A stretch of DNA of 64,000 nt from Paraflavitalea pollutisoli (GCF_029360705.1 NZ_JARKMX010000008.1:1487949-1551948); one strand, 5' to 3'. Shown: positions 26,403-34,569, numbered from the stretch's first letter. The notes: generated by a model not told the origin, from the sequence alone. Translations and numbers: made by a program.

Positions 26403-27001
26403 TTCGTATGGGTTATGGAATGGCCCTGCAGCCATTCATAAAAGCTTTCAAATGTTTGGTTTGCACCCAATATAACCGCCTGTTGCTTTGCTTCGGAATC
26501 GGCAAACGACAACAGGTATTGCCGGAATTGCGCCCACTTGTTCATCGTCGCGTCCGCATAGCCCGTGAAGAATTGCAGCGCGCCGGTGGGCAGACCAGGC
26601 AGCCGGTCACGCACCATTTTCGCGATGATGGAACCACCCAGGGTCGACCCTTCAAAAACATACAAAGCGCCCAAAGCCTCGCCCACGCTGGAATAGACTG
26701 GCGTGTGCCTACACAGCGGCACCTCCTTCAGCAAAGGGTTGAGCACCTGCATATCCTGCCACAATAGCTCCGATTGACGGCGTTCTTCCCAATCGGTCAC
26801 GATCTCGCGCACCAGTGGCAACACCTGTTGCTGTACCGGCTGATAGAAACCATAAAAAAGGGAAAGCAATGACAGATATTGTTCCTGCGTATGCATCGAT
26901 TTGATGGCATATACCATCCATTTTTCCAGCTGCTGGTGGGCAGCTAAAGTGGTTGTTTTTAGCAGGTCCGTAATCAATACGGATGGGTGGGTCGTCGTCA
27001 A
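26399..27001 (-). CDS. bphO: Heme oxygenase, biliverdin-producing
   Basis: A 200-residue cytoplasmic heme oxygenase that opens heme to biliverdin, CO and iron. The proximal heme ligand is His22 (TLAAHQQLE), the distal helix motif is GALYVFEGSTLGGSII with its Gly-rich bend. Length and helical pattern match BphO proteins. It is the first gene of a three-gene operon and overlaps the phytochrome by four bases, supplying its chromophore. The start is a TTG: no in-frame ATG exists upstream before a stop, and the next ATG (residue 29) would remove the heme ligand. It is divergent from ada. Confidence 0.93.
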   Translation of the reverse strand: MTTTHPSVLITDLLKTTTLAAHQQLEKWMVYAIKSMHTQEQYLSLLSLFYGFYQPVQQQVLPLVREIVTDWEERRQSELLWQDMQVLNPLLKEVPLCRHTPVYSSVGEALGALYVFEGSTLGGSIIAKMVRDRLPGLPTGALQFFTGYADATMNKWAQFRQYLLSFADSEAKQQAVILGANQTFESFYEWLQGHSITHTK

Positions 27002-27114
27002 AGAAGTCGATTTTAGGGAGGTAGTATTTCACAAACAATGCCATTTTTCGGCATAGCTGCCGGACAGAAAAAATGGGTGTTCAATTTTCGGTTGCCACGC
27101 AACACGGACGCCAG

Positions 27115-27122
27115 TATTTTTG
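27115..27122 (+). promoter_or_regulatory. -7 element TATTTTTG of the ada gene
   Basis: Exact TAnnTTTG match 18 bases before the first ATG of ada, with a GTTG about 20 bases upstream as the -33 half. No obvious Ada-box was identified. Confidence 0.5.
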
Positions 27123-27140
27123 TGGCCTATTATTCGAGCT

Positions 27141-28187
27141 ATGATGAACACATTGACACCGGATCTGATGTACGCCGCGCTGGTTAAAAAAGACAGCCAG
27201 TTTGAGGGCGTCTTTTTCGCAGCCGTGAAGACCACGGGCATATTTTGCCGGCCTACTTGTACGGCACGCAAACCCAAATTCGAGAATGTCGAGTTTTATG
27301 CGACCAGCAAAGAAGCCCTGCAGCATGGTTACCGCGCCTGCAAGGTTTGTTCACCACTCGAACAACAACACGAAGCGCCTGATTACATCAAACAATTGCT
27401 GGCCCTGATACAGGAAGCACCTGAACAGAAGATCACCGATTACCGGCTGCGGGAAATGGGTATAGAACCCTCCCAGGTGCGCCGCTGGTTCAAGAAACAT
27501 CACCAGCTCACTTTTCAGGCTTTTCAACGGTTGCAACGCATTAACCATGCCTTTAGCATGATCCGCTATGGCGAAAAAGTAACGAGTGCCGCGTTTGAAA
27601 ACGGATACGACTCCCTCAGTGGCTTCAATTATTCCTTTAAAAAAAATACCGGCTTTGTACCAGCCTCCAGCAAATCGGGCCAGGTGATTACCATCACCCG
27701 CATTACCACACCGCTGGGCCCCATGCTGGCCGGCACCACCGATCGGGGCATCTGCCTGCTGGAATTTACCGACCGCAAAATGCTGGAAACGGAACTGAAG
27801 CAACTCAACAAACTATTGAAAGCGCCGCTGCTGCCAGGCTCCCATGTCCACTTCGACCAATTGAACCGCGAAATACAGGAGTATTTCGAAGGCAAACGAA
27901 AGACCTTCACCGTGCCCCTCGATGCACCCGGCACCGATTTTCAACAGGCCGTCTGGAAGGAACTGACCACCATCCCCTTTGGCACTACGCGCTCCTACAA
28001 AGAACAGGCAGTACACCTGCACCAACCCTCGGCCATACGCGCTGTAGCCAATGCCAATGGACTCAACCGCATCTCCATTCTCATCCCCTCCCATCGCGTT
28101 ATCGGCTCCGACGGACAACTGACAGGTTATGGCGGAGGCATCTGGCGCAAACAATGGTTGCTCGACCACGAACGGAAAAACGCCTGA
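27141..28187 (+). CDS. ada: Ada-like methyl-phosphotriester repair regulator with Ser in the alkyl-acceptor site
   Basis: A 348-residue three-part Ada protein: an N-terminal zinc domain with all four cysteines (Cys36, Cys40, Cys67, Cys70, matching E. coli 38, 42, 69, 72), an AraC-type helix-turn-helix (about 85-180), and a C-terminal O6-alkylguanine transferase-like domain (about 185-345). The canonical PCHRV active site reads IPSHRVIGSDG: Ser317 occupies the position of E. coli Cys321. The rest of the site, including the downstream TGYGGGIWRK and the WKELTTIPFGTTRSY helix, is intact. Phosphotriester sensing through Cys36 is thus expected, but O6-methylguanine transfer is not. It starts at one of two adjacent ATG codons after a promoter element. 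Confidence 0.9.
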   Translation: MMNTLTPDLMYAALVKKDSQFEGVFFAAVKTTGIFCRPTCTARKPKFENVEFYATSKEALQHGYRACKVCSPLEQQHEAPDYIKQLLALIQEAPEQKITDYRLREMGIEPSQVRRWFKKHHQLTFQAFQRLQRINHAFSMIRYGEKVTSAAFENGYDSLSGFNYSFKKNTGFVPASSKSGQVITITRITTPLGPMLAGTTDRGICLLEFTDRKMLETELKQLNKLLKAPLLPGSHVHFDQLNREIQEYFEGKRKTFTVPLDAPGTDFQQAVWKELTTIPFGTTRSYKEQAVHLHQPSAIRAVANANGLNRISILIPSHRVIGSDGQLTGYGGGIWRKQWLLDHERKNA

Positions 28188-28326
28188 TGCAACAGTAAGT
28201 GTTCCGGAAGCAGCAGACAAACTGCTTGCGACTTCAGTAAGCGCGGCATCAAAAAAAACAGCGACTGTTCCGTACAGATGCCGCACAACAGATCTGCCCA
28301 AAATCATCCAAGCCTCCCCCACTTTT

Positions 28327-28357
28327 CTTGGAAACCAATCCGGTTTGATTATATTTG
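28327..28357 (+). promoter_or_regulatory. Promoter of the aspA operon
   Basis: CTTG at 28327-28330, a 19-base spacer, then TATATTTG at 28350-28357, an exact -7 match with the preferred spacing. It leaves a leader of about 150 bases. The 326 bp between ada and aspA hold nothing else I can identify. Confidence 0.6.
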
Positions 28358-28513
28358 GTTCATCGACCACCGGCCATGCATACTACGGCCGGTAACCTGC
28401 TGTGGTCTTCCCCGTTCATAGACACCCCGACCGCAACACCGGTAGCAACCTGCTATATACACGCAGGACCGCACCTTACCATTGTATTCACAAACCATTC
28501 AAATAAACAGGCT

Positions 28514-29923
28514 ATGTCAACTTACCGTACAGAGCATGACTTTCTCGGCGAAAAACAGTTGTCCAATGATTGTTATTATGGCGTACAAACCCTGCGGGCC
28601 AAAGAGAACTTCGACATTACTGGTATCCCCATCAGCAGCGAACCACTTTTTATCAAAGGATTTGGCTACATCAAAAAAGCAGCAGCGCTGACCAACAAAG
28701 AGCTGGGCGTACTCGATCCCAAAATAGCCGACGCCATCGTCTATGCCTGCGACCGGCTCATTGCCGGTGAATACGTCGACCAGTTTATCAGCGACCTAAT
28801 ACAGGGAGGTGCGGGCACTTCCACCAATATGAATGCCAATGAAGTGATCGCCAATGTGGGGCTCGAATACCTGGGCCACGCCAAAGGCGAATACGATCAC
28901 CTGCATCCCAACAACCACGTAAACCTGTCGCAAAGCACCAACGACGCCTACCCGTCTGCGTTTCGGCTGGCCCTGTACCTGAAAATGGATGCCTTCGCCG
29001 ACGCACTCGAGCAATTACAAAAAGCCTTTCATGACAAGGGAAAAGAGTTTGCCGATGTTTTAAAGATGGGACGTACCCAGCTACAGGATGCGGTGCCCAT
29101 GACACTGGGCCAGGAATTCAATGCCTTTGCCACCACCATCGGAGAAGATGTACAAAAACTACGTGAGGCCGAACAACTCATCACAGAAGTCAATATGGGC
29201 GCCACCGCCATCGGCACGGGCGTCAATGCCCCCGAAGGCTATGCAGAATTGTGTGTAAAGCACCTCGGCGCCGTCAGCGGCATTCCCGTCACCCTCGCCG
29301 AAGACCTCATCGAAGCCACCTATGATACCGGCGCGTTTATACAACTCAGTGGCGTATTAAAGAGATGTGCCATCAAACTCAGCAAAGTGTGCAATGACCT
29401 GCGGCTACTGAGCAGTGGCCCTCGTTGCGGGCTCGGAGAGATCAACCTGCCGGCCATGCAGCCTGGGTCCTCCATCATGCCCGGCAAAGTGAATCCCGTG
29501 ATCCCCGAAGTGGTGAACCAAACCTGCTTCTACGTCATCGGCGCCGACCTCACCGTCACCATGGCAGCCGAAGCCGGCCAACTACAGCTCAACGTGATGG
29601 AGCCCGTCATCAGCTTTGCACTCTTCACTTCGCTCGAGTATATTACCAAGGCCTGCAACACCTTACGCGAAAAATGTGTGGTGGGCATTACCGCCAATGC
29701 CGAGTGGACCAAGCAACAGGTGATGCAAAGCATCGGCATTGTGACCCAGCTCAACCCCATCATCGGCTACGAAGAATCGGCCGCCATTGCGAAAGAAGCC
29801 CTGAAGACCGGAAAATCTGTACACGATATCGCAGTCAGGGAAAAGAAACTGATCACCCAGGAAAAATGGGACGAGATCTATTCGGTGGAGAACCTCATCA
29901 ATCCCAAATTCATTACCCAATGA
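28514..29923 (+). CDS. aspA: Aspartate ammonia-lyase (aspartase)
   Basis: Aspartase interconverts L-aspartate and fumarate plus ammonia in the cytoplasm. The 469-residue protein carries the fumarase/aspartase superfamily signature GSSIMPGKVNPVIPE (catalytic Ser loop), SQSTNDAYPSA, and GRTQLQDAVPMTLGQE. MSTYRTEHDFLGEKQL is a typical aspartase opening, and the start at 28514 is chosen for it; the frame is open further upstream but without a family match. The stop overlaps the next ATG (ATGA), so the transporter is translationally coupled. Confidence 0.96.
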   Translation: MSTYRTEHDFLGEKQLSNDCYYGVQTLRAKENFDITGIPISSEPLFIKGFGYIKKAAALTNKELGVLDPKIADAIVYACDRLIAGEYVDQFISDLIQGGAGTSTNMNANEVIANVGLEYLGHAKGEYDHLHPNNHVNLSQSTNDAYPSAFRLALYLKMDAFADALEQLQKAFHDKGKEFADVLKMGRTQLQDAVPMTLGQEFNAFATTIGEDVQKLREAEQLITEVNMGATAIGTGVNAPEGYAELCVKHLGAVSGIPVTLAEDLIEATYDTGAFIQLSGVLKRCAIKLSKVCNDLRLLSSGPRCGLGEINLPAMQPGSSIMPGKVNPVIPEVVNQTCFYVIGADLTVTMAAEAGQLQLNVMEPVISFALFTSLEYITKACNTLREKCVVGITANAEWTKQQVMQSIGIVTQLNPIIGYEESAAIAKEALKTGKSVHDIAVREKKLITQEKWDEIYSVENLINPKFITQ

Positions 29924-31260
29924 TCACCATCATCCAACTGATCATCCTGCTCGCCATGATCCTCATTGGCTCCAGGATGAAAGGCATCGGATTGGGCGTG
30001 ATGGGCATGATTGGATTGTTGATCTTCGTATTGGTATTTCACCTGCCACCGGCCGAACCACCGGTGGCAGTATTGCTGATCATCCTCGCGATCGTCACCA
30101 CAGCCGCCACCTTGCAGGCAGCCGGTGGTCTGGACTATCTCGTCAGCATCGCAGAGCGCATCATCCGCAGCAATCCCTCCCGCATCGTTTTCATCGCCCC
30201 CTTCACGACCTATTTCCTGTGCCTGTTTGCGGGAACCTCCCACATCGTTTACTCCTTGCTGCCGATCATCGCCGAAGTATCGGCCAAGAAACGCATACGC
30301 CCGGAAAGGCCATTGACCATCTCGGTAATCGCCTCCCACCTTTCCCTCACCGGTAGCCCCATGAGTGCCGCCACGGCCACCATGGCCAGTGTATTGGCCA
30401 CCTCATCGGCCTCGGTCGATATCATGAAGGTGTGTATCCCCTCCTGCCTGATCGGTATTCTGGCCGGCATACTCGTGGTACGCAAAAAAGGCAAAGAGTT
30501 GATGGATGATCCCGAATTTCTCGAGAAGATAAAAGACCCGGCCTTTGCGGCCAGCCTGGAGCAAAGCAGCGAACAGAAGACTACCATTAAGCCGGGCGCC
30601 AAACTGGCCGTAGGCATCTTTGGTGCCGCCATCCTGCTCATCATCTTACTCGGTGCCTTCCCCGCGTTGGTACCCAATGTAGGAACAGGGCACACTAATT
30701 TTAGTGTGAACACCGACGGTACACTCAACCTCACGACCCTCATTATCATCATTACCCTGTCGGCCGCTGCCCTCATCATGCTGCTGACGAAAACACCGCC
30801 GGCAGCCGTCACCAAAACCAGCCTGTTTACTTCTATGGCAACTGCTGTGGTGTCTGTGCTTGGCGTGGTATGGATGAGCGCCACCTTTATGGATGCCAAT
30901 GAGCCATTGATCAAAAAAGCTTTTGGCGAGATCACCCAGGATGCGCCCTGGACCTTCGCATTCGCGCTCTTTCTCATGGGCGCCCTCACCTTCAGCCAGG
31001 CAGCCACTACCCGCACCATGATGCCCATGGGGGTCGCCCTGGGCATCAGCAACCCACACCTGCTGGCGATGTTCCCCGCGGTCAACGGCGACTTCCTGTT
31101 ACCTGGTTATCCAACCCTTGTAGCAGCCATGGACTTCGACCGTACGGGAACTACCCGCATTGGCAAATTCGTGATCAACCACAGTTTCATCATACCCGGC
31201 CTCGTGGCCGTGACCGTTACGGTGGCCGTTGCCTTTTTACTGAGTAGTATACTGCTATAA
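29920..31260 (+). CDS. dcuA: Anaerobic C4-dicarboxylate transporter, Dcu family
   Basis: A 446-residue inner-membrane exchanger for aspartate, fumarate, malate and succinate. It has about ten to twelve hydrophobic segments, beginning MITIIQLIILLAMILIG and ending with a long C-terminal helix. Conserved regions include GTSHIVYSLLPIIAEVS and SHLSLTGSPMSAATA, characteristic of DcuA/DcuB. The four-base overlap with aspA points to a single function: aspartate uptake exchanged for fumarate or succinate. I prefer DcuA over DcuB only because of the aspA linkage. Confidence 0.93.
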   Translation: MITIIQLIILLAMILIGSRMKGIGLGVMGMIGLLIFVLVFHLPPAEPPVAVLLIILAIVTTAATLQAAGGLDYLVSIAERIIRSNPSRIVFIAPFTTYFLCLFAGTSHIVYSLLPIIAEVSAKKRIRPERPLTISVIASHLSLTGSPMSAATATMASVLATSSASVDIMKVCIPSCLIGILAGILVVRKKGKELMDDPEFLEKIKDPAFAASLEQSSEQKTTIKPGAKLAVGIFGAAILLIILLGAFPALVPNVGTGHTNFSVNTDGTLNLTTLIIIITLSAAALIMLLTKTPPAAVTKTSLFTSMATAVVSVLGVVWMSATFMDANEPLIKKAFGEITQDAPWTFAFALFLMGALTFSQAATTRTMMPMGVALGISNPHLLAMFPAVNGDFLLPGYPTLVAAMDFDRTGTTRIGKFVINHSFIIPGLVAVTVTVAVAFLLSSILL

Positions 31261-31269
31261 CCAGACCAC

Positions 31270-31626
31270 ATGAACCGATACCATCGAGTTGTACAATGTC
31301 TGCTCCTGTCCGCAGGTATGTTGCCGGCCAGTACAGGCCCAGGTCACTAAACAGTATAACCACAATGCACATTCCTGGTTGGGCTTGTTCACCACCTTCC
31401 GGCTGGGTGCCCATGGGCGACTGGTCGGTGATGGGCTCCTCCGGCGTAATGATTTTGTCAGCGACCCTGTCTTCTACTTCCTGCGGGCAGGCGACGGCTA
31501 TTGGTTCAACAATGCAATGTCATTAACGCTGGCCTATGGTCAACTGTGAACTACCAGCCCCATGTCATACACCACGACTATACCCGTGAACACCGGGTCA
31601 ACCTGCTCCCTTCTATTGACGAGTAG
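31270..31626 (+). pseudogene. Broken DUF2490 outer-membrane protein gene
   Basis: Remnants of one protein run across three frames. Frame 1 from ATG 31270 gives a signal peptide (MNRYHRVVQCLLLSAGMLPA) and soon stops. About 31325 onward a second frame continues with KQYNHNAHSWLGLFTTFRL, then LLRRNDFVSDPVFYFLRAG, typical DUF2490 N-terminal strands, stopping at 31549. A third frame resumes with YTREHRVNLLPSIDE to a stop at 31626. Two frameshifts and loss of the distal two thirds make it non-functional. It directly follows the Dcu transporter, so it may once have been the outer-membrane member of that operon. Confidence 0.7.
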
Positions 31627-31768
31627 CAGCCCCCACAGGAAACTTTCTTCCCGCCAGTCGTTTCCAATACCTTCTTGTGCATAAAATTTTTGCACCGCCC
31701 AAAACACTCCAAAACAACCAATTACACCCACCGTAACGACCATTAAGAAGTTTTTAACCTACCCGAAA

Positions 31769-31799
31769 TTTGGAAATCTGGGCCGGGAGAGTACCTTTG
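31769..31799 (+). promoter_or_regulatory. Perfect Bacteroidota promoter of the first TetR gene
   Basis: TTTG at 31769-31772, exactly 19 bases, then TACCTTTG at 31792-31799. Both halves match the consensus. The palindromic operator starts at the next base, so a bound repressor would block the start site. Confidence 0.8.
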
Positions 31800-31817
31800 T
31801 TTGACAAATTTGTCAAA
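31800..31817. promoter_or_regulatory. TetR operator 1 (18-bp perfect palindrome)
   Basis: TTTGACAAATTTGTCAAA is a perfect 18-bp palindrome placed between the -7 element and the start codon of the first TetR gene. A near copy occurs before the second TetR gene. Confidence 0.8.
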
Positions 31818-31828
31818 CTTTATTGTTA

Positions 31829-32428
31829 ATGGCAGTAAAAGACAGTCATACCGAACAACAGATCAAGGATGCCGCCCGCAAGCTTTTCTTCACTGAAGGA
31901 AGGTTTAAAGCGACTACCCAGGAAATTGCCGATGCCGCCGGTGTCAACCGTACACTGGTGAATTACTATTTCCGCTCGCGCGACTTGCTCTTCGACCAGA
32001 TCCTCCAGGAAGCCCGCACTACGATGGACCTCCGCCTGGAAATGGCTATGAGCGCCGAAACCGACTTCAAGAAGAAGATCGAGCATTTCATCGACATCTT
32101 CATGGAGCAGTCCTTCACTTATCCGTACCTCGATATTTACATGGTAACGCGGATCAATGAAGACGTGGAAAGGCAGAACCAGATCATCACCGACCTCAAG
32201 AAAACAGAAAGGCTGAAGAACTTCCTGCGTGATATCGACACTGAAATCAAGAAAGGAACCATCGAGAAGATCGACCCCGTACAGTTCCTCATGAACCTGA
32301 TGTCGTTGCTGTCGCACCCGGTCGTGATACAACCCCTGTTCAAAAAGCTGTTCAACTACTCCGACAAACAATACCGGCAAATGATGATCGCCCGCAAAGA
32401 GATCATTTTAAAAATGCTCTTTAAATAA
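31829..32428 (+). CDS. TetR/AcrR-family repressor 1
   Basis: A 199-residue DNA-binding regulator. The N-terminal helix-turn-helix (about 8-55) includes RKLFFTEGRFKATTQEIADAAGVNRTLVNYYFRSRDLLF, typical of the family; the rest is an all-helical ligand-binding and dimer domain with no assignable ligand. The ATG at 31829 is preferred over a TTG two codons earlier. A perfect palindrome overlaps its own promoter, so it is probably autoregulated. It is the first of two regulators ahead of an efflux operon. Confidence 0.92.
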   Translation: MAVKDSHTEQQIKDAARKLFFTEGRFKATTQEIADAAGVNRTLVNYYFRSRDLLFDQILQEARTTMDLRLEMAMSAETDFKKKIEHFIDIFMEQSFTYPYLDIYMVTRINEDVERQNQIITDLKKTERLKNFLRDIDTEIKKGTIEKIDPVQFLMNLMSLLSHPVVIQPLFKKLFNYSDKQYRQMMIARKEIILKMLFK

Positions 32429-32449
32429 GGGGCTTTTTTTTATCCCGAA

Positions 32450-32488
32450 TTTGACAAATTTGTTAAACATGAAGATTAAATAGTTGTG
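32450..32488 (+). promoter_or_regulatory. TetR operator 2 overlapping the promoter of the second TetR gene
   Basis: TTTGACAAATTTGTTAAA (32450-32467) matches operator 1 at 17 of 18 positions. The TTTG inside it (32459-32462) is also a good -33 element, 18 bases before TAGTTGTG (32481-32488, one mismatch to TAnnTTTG). The ATG lies five bases beyond, suggesting a leaderless mRNA controlled by the same TetR protein. Confidence 0.7.
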
Positions 32489-32493
32489 TCAAG

Positions 32494-33108
32494 ATGAAAG
32501 AAGAGATCGCACAGAAAGCCGCCGCCCTGTTTAACAAATTCAGCGTACGCAGCATCACGATGGACGAGATCGCCGGCAGCATGGGCATATCGAAAAAGAC
32601 TTTGTACACCTGGTTCACCGACAAAAACGAGTTGGTGGAAACCGTATACGGCCAGCCCCTTACCCAGCTGGAAAAAGACATTACAGCGACACTGAAACCG
32701 GCTACCAATGCCATACACGAGATATTCCTTATTTGGCAATCGGTCAGGCAAACGATCGGCACCATGAATGAAACACTCCTGCACGACCTGCAGAAGTACC
32801 ACCATGCCGCTTATGAACGCTATACCCATTTCAAAAGAGGCTTTCTCTACCAGCTGCTGCTAAACAATATCCGCCGGGGACAAACCGAACAGCTGTATCG
32901 CGCACAAGTGATACCAGAATTGATCGCGGGATTTCAGGTCTCGATCACCGGCATCAACACGCGCCGCGAGATCAACCAGGAACAGCAATGGCCGCAGGCC
33001 ACCGTCAACGAACAGCTCATCCTGCACTACCTGCATGGCCTCGCCAGCAACAAGGGTATACGGATGATCGAAAAATACATGAAGGAATTTACCGGCACCA
33101 ACCACTAA
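32494..33108 (+). CDS. TetR/AcrR-family repressor 2
   Basis: A 204-residue regulator. The helix-turn-helix is near the N-terminus (AALFNKFSVRSITMDEIAGSMGISKKTLYTWFTDKNELV, about 9-47), followed by a helical effector domain differing from that of the first regulator. It lies 65 bp after regulator 1 and 35 bp before the tolC-like gene, so it is probably the first gene of the efflux operon transcript. Pairs of TetR genes in tandem suggest control by two signals or mutual repression. Confidence 0.9.
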   Translation: MKEEIAQKAAALFNKFSVRSITMDEIAGSMGISKKTLYTWFTDKNELVETVYGQPLTQLEKDITATLKPATNAIHEIFLIWQSVRQTIGTMNETLLHDLQKYHHAAYERYTHFKRGFLYQLLLNNIRRGQTEQLYRAQVIPELIAGFQVSITGINTRREINQEQQWPQATVNEQLILHYLHGLASNKGIRMIEKYMKEFTGTNH

Positions 33109-33143
33109 GTAAACACCAAACAGCAATTATAAACAGACCGATT

Positions 33144-34556
33144 ATGGATGTGAAAAACAAGGGAATGATGAAACCGCGCTTACTGGGCCTCTTGCTCCTC
33201 GCAGGAGTGGGCAGCACCCAGGCGGTGGCACAGACCGCGGTACCGGACAGCATGGTCACCACCGTGCAGTCGGGACCTTTAACACTGAAGGACGCACTCA
33301 ATTATGCGCTCAAAGCCAGCCAGGCGGCCCGTATAGCCCGCCTCGACGTAGAAAATGCCCAGTACCAGATCGACGAAGTAAAGTCAAGGGCCATGCCCCA
33401 GATCACCGGTAATGCGAGCCTTAACTACAACCCGATCCTGCAGCTCAGTGCACTACCCGGCGAACTGGCCGGCCAACCCGGTAAAACACTGATGGTGGCT
33501 TTCGGACAAAAATGGAGTTCTGGCGCAGGCATCTCCCTGTCACAAAACCTGTTCGACAAAGGCGTGTTTACCGGCCTCAAAGCCGCTAAATCGACCCAGG
33601 AGTATTACCGCATCAACGCACAGCTCACCGACGAGCAACTGATCGAGCAGGTAGCCACTACCTATTACGATGTCATGGTACAACGCCAGAAAGTAGGTGT
33701 GATCGACACCACCATTTACAATGCGGTAAAGATCCAGAACGTACTGAAAGGACAGTTTGAGAACGGACTGGCCAAACAAATCGACCTGGACCGCGTGGCG
33801 GTGAACATCTCCAACATGAGAGCACAGCGCCAGCAATTGCTGAACGCCATTACGCTGATGGAAAACCAGCTGAAATATGCCATGGGTCTGTCTATACAGA
33901 CACCCATCACCATGCCGGAATTTGACTATACCAGTATACAAACCCAGGCCGTACCAGCCGGAGATGTACTCGATGCCACCAACCGCACCGAGATCAAATT
34001 GCTGAAACAGCAGGAAGTGCTGCTCAATTTCCAGAAGGAAGCGTACAAGGCAGAATACTTCCCTACCCTCTCCCTCAACGGTAACTATGCATACCAGGGC
34101 CTGGGCAACAAGCTTCCCTGGTTTCAGCCAGGTAGCGCAGGCGTCAACTGGTTTGATTATGCCTCTGCCGGCCTCAGCCTCCGGATACCCATCTTCAATG
34201 GCTTTGCGACCCGCTCACGCATCCGCCAGGCCGATGTAGACATCCGCAAGTTGCAGGAAAACATTTCGCAGACCTCCCTGGGCCTCAACCTCGCTTACGA
34301 GAATGCGAAAACGCAGATCAACAACAGCATCATCGTACTCAACACCCAGGCCGAGAATGTTGAACTTGCCCGGAAAGTGTACTTCAATACCCAGAACAAC
34401 TACAACAACGGACTGGCTTCCCTGACCGATCTGCTCGATGCTGAGAACTCGATGACCGAAGCACAGAACAATCATTCGGGTGCCCTGCTCGCCTACCGCG
34501 TCGCAGAGATCCAGCTGATCAAGGCACAAGGCAACTTAAAAACTTTATTAAACTAA
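33144..34556 (+). CDS. TolC-family outer-membrane efflux protein
   Basis: A 470-residue outer-membrane channel of an RND tripartite pump. A signal peptide (MMKPRLLGLLLLAGVGSTQAVAQ, after a few preceding residues) leads to two repeated OEP domains. Long coiled helices such as ALKASQAARIARLDVENAQYQIDEVKSRAMPQI and the second-half equivalent YENAKTQINNSIIVLNTQAENVELARKVYFNTQNNY are typical TolC barrel helices. The start MDVKNKG is at 33144; MMKPRL seven codons later is an alternative. It lies 13 bp before the adaptor gene. Confidence 0.93.
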   Translation: MDVKNKGMMKPRLLGLLLLAGVGSTQAVAQTAVPDSMVTTVQSGPLTLKDALNYALKASQAARIARLDVENAQYQIDEVKSRAMPQITGNASLNYNPILQLSALPGELAGQPGKTLMVAFGQKWSSGAGISLSQNLFDKGVFTGLKAAKSTQEYYRINAQLTDEQLIEQVATTYYDVMVQRQKVGVIDTTIYNAVKIQNVLKGQFENGLAKQIDLDRVAVNISNMRAQRQQLLNAITLMENQLKYAMGLSIQTPITMPEFDYTSIQTQAVPAGDVLDATNRTEIKLLKQQEVLLNFQKEAYKAEYFPTLSLNGNYAYQGLGNKLPWFQPGSAGVNWFDYASAGLSLRIPIFNGFATRSRIRQADVDIRKLQENISQTSLGLNLAYENAKTQINNSIIVLNTQAENVELARKVYFNTQNNYNNGLASLTDLLDAENSMTEAQNNHSGALLAYRVAEIQLIKAQGNLKTLLN

Positions 34557-34569
34557 GAATACAACCAGG

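Noticed and set aside
31540-31743. A 67-codon minus-strand frame with one hydrophobic segment (MVVTVGVIGCFGVFW)
   Set aside because: It runs antisense to the DUF2490 remnants, has no promoter or family feature, and its tail is the reverse of the pseudogene.
32410-32445. Terminator between the two TetR genes (GGGGCTTTTTTTT)
   Set aside because: A T-run is present but I see no stable stem before it.
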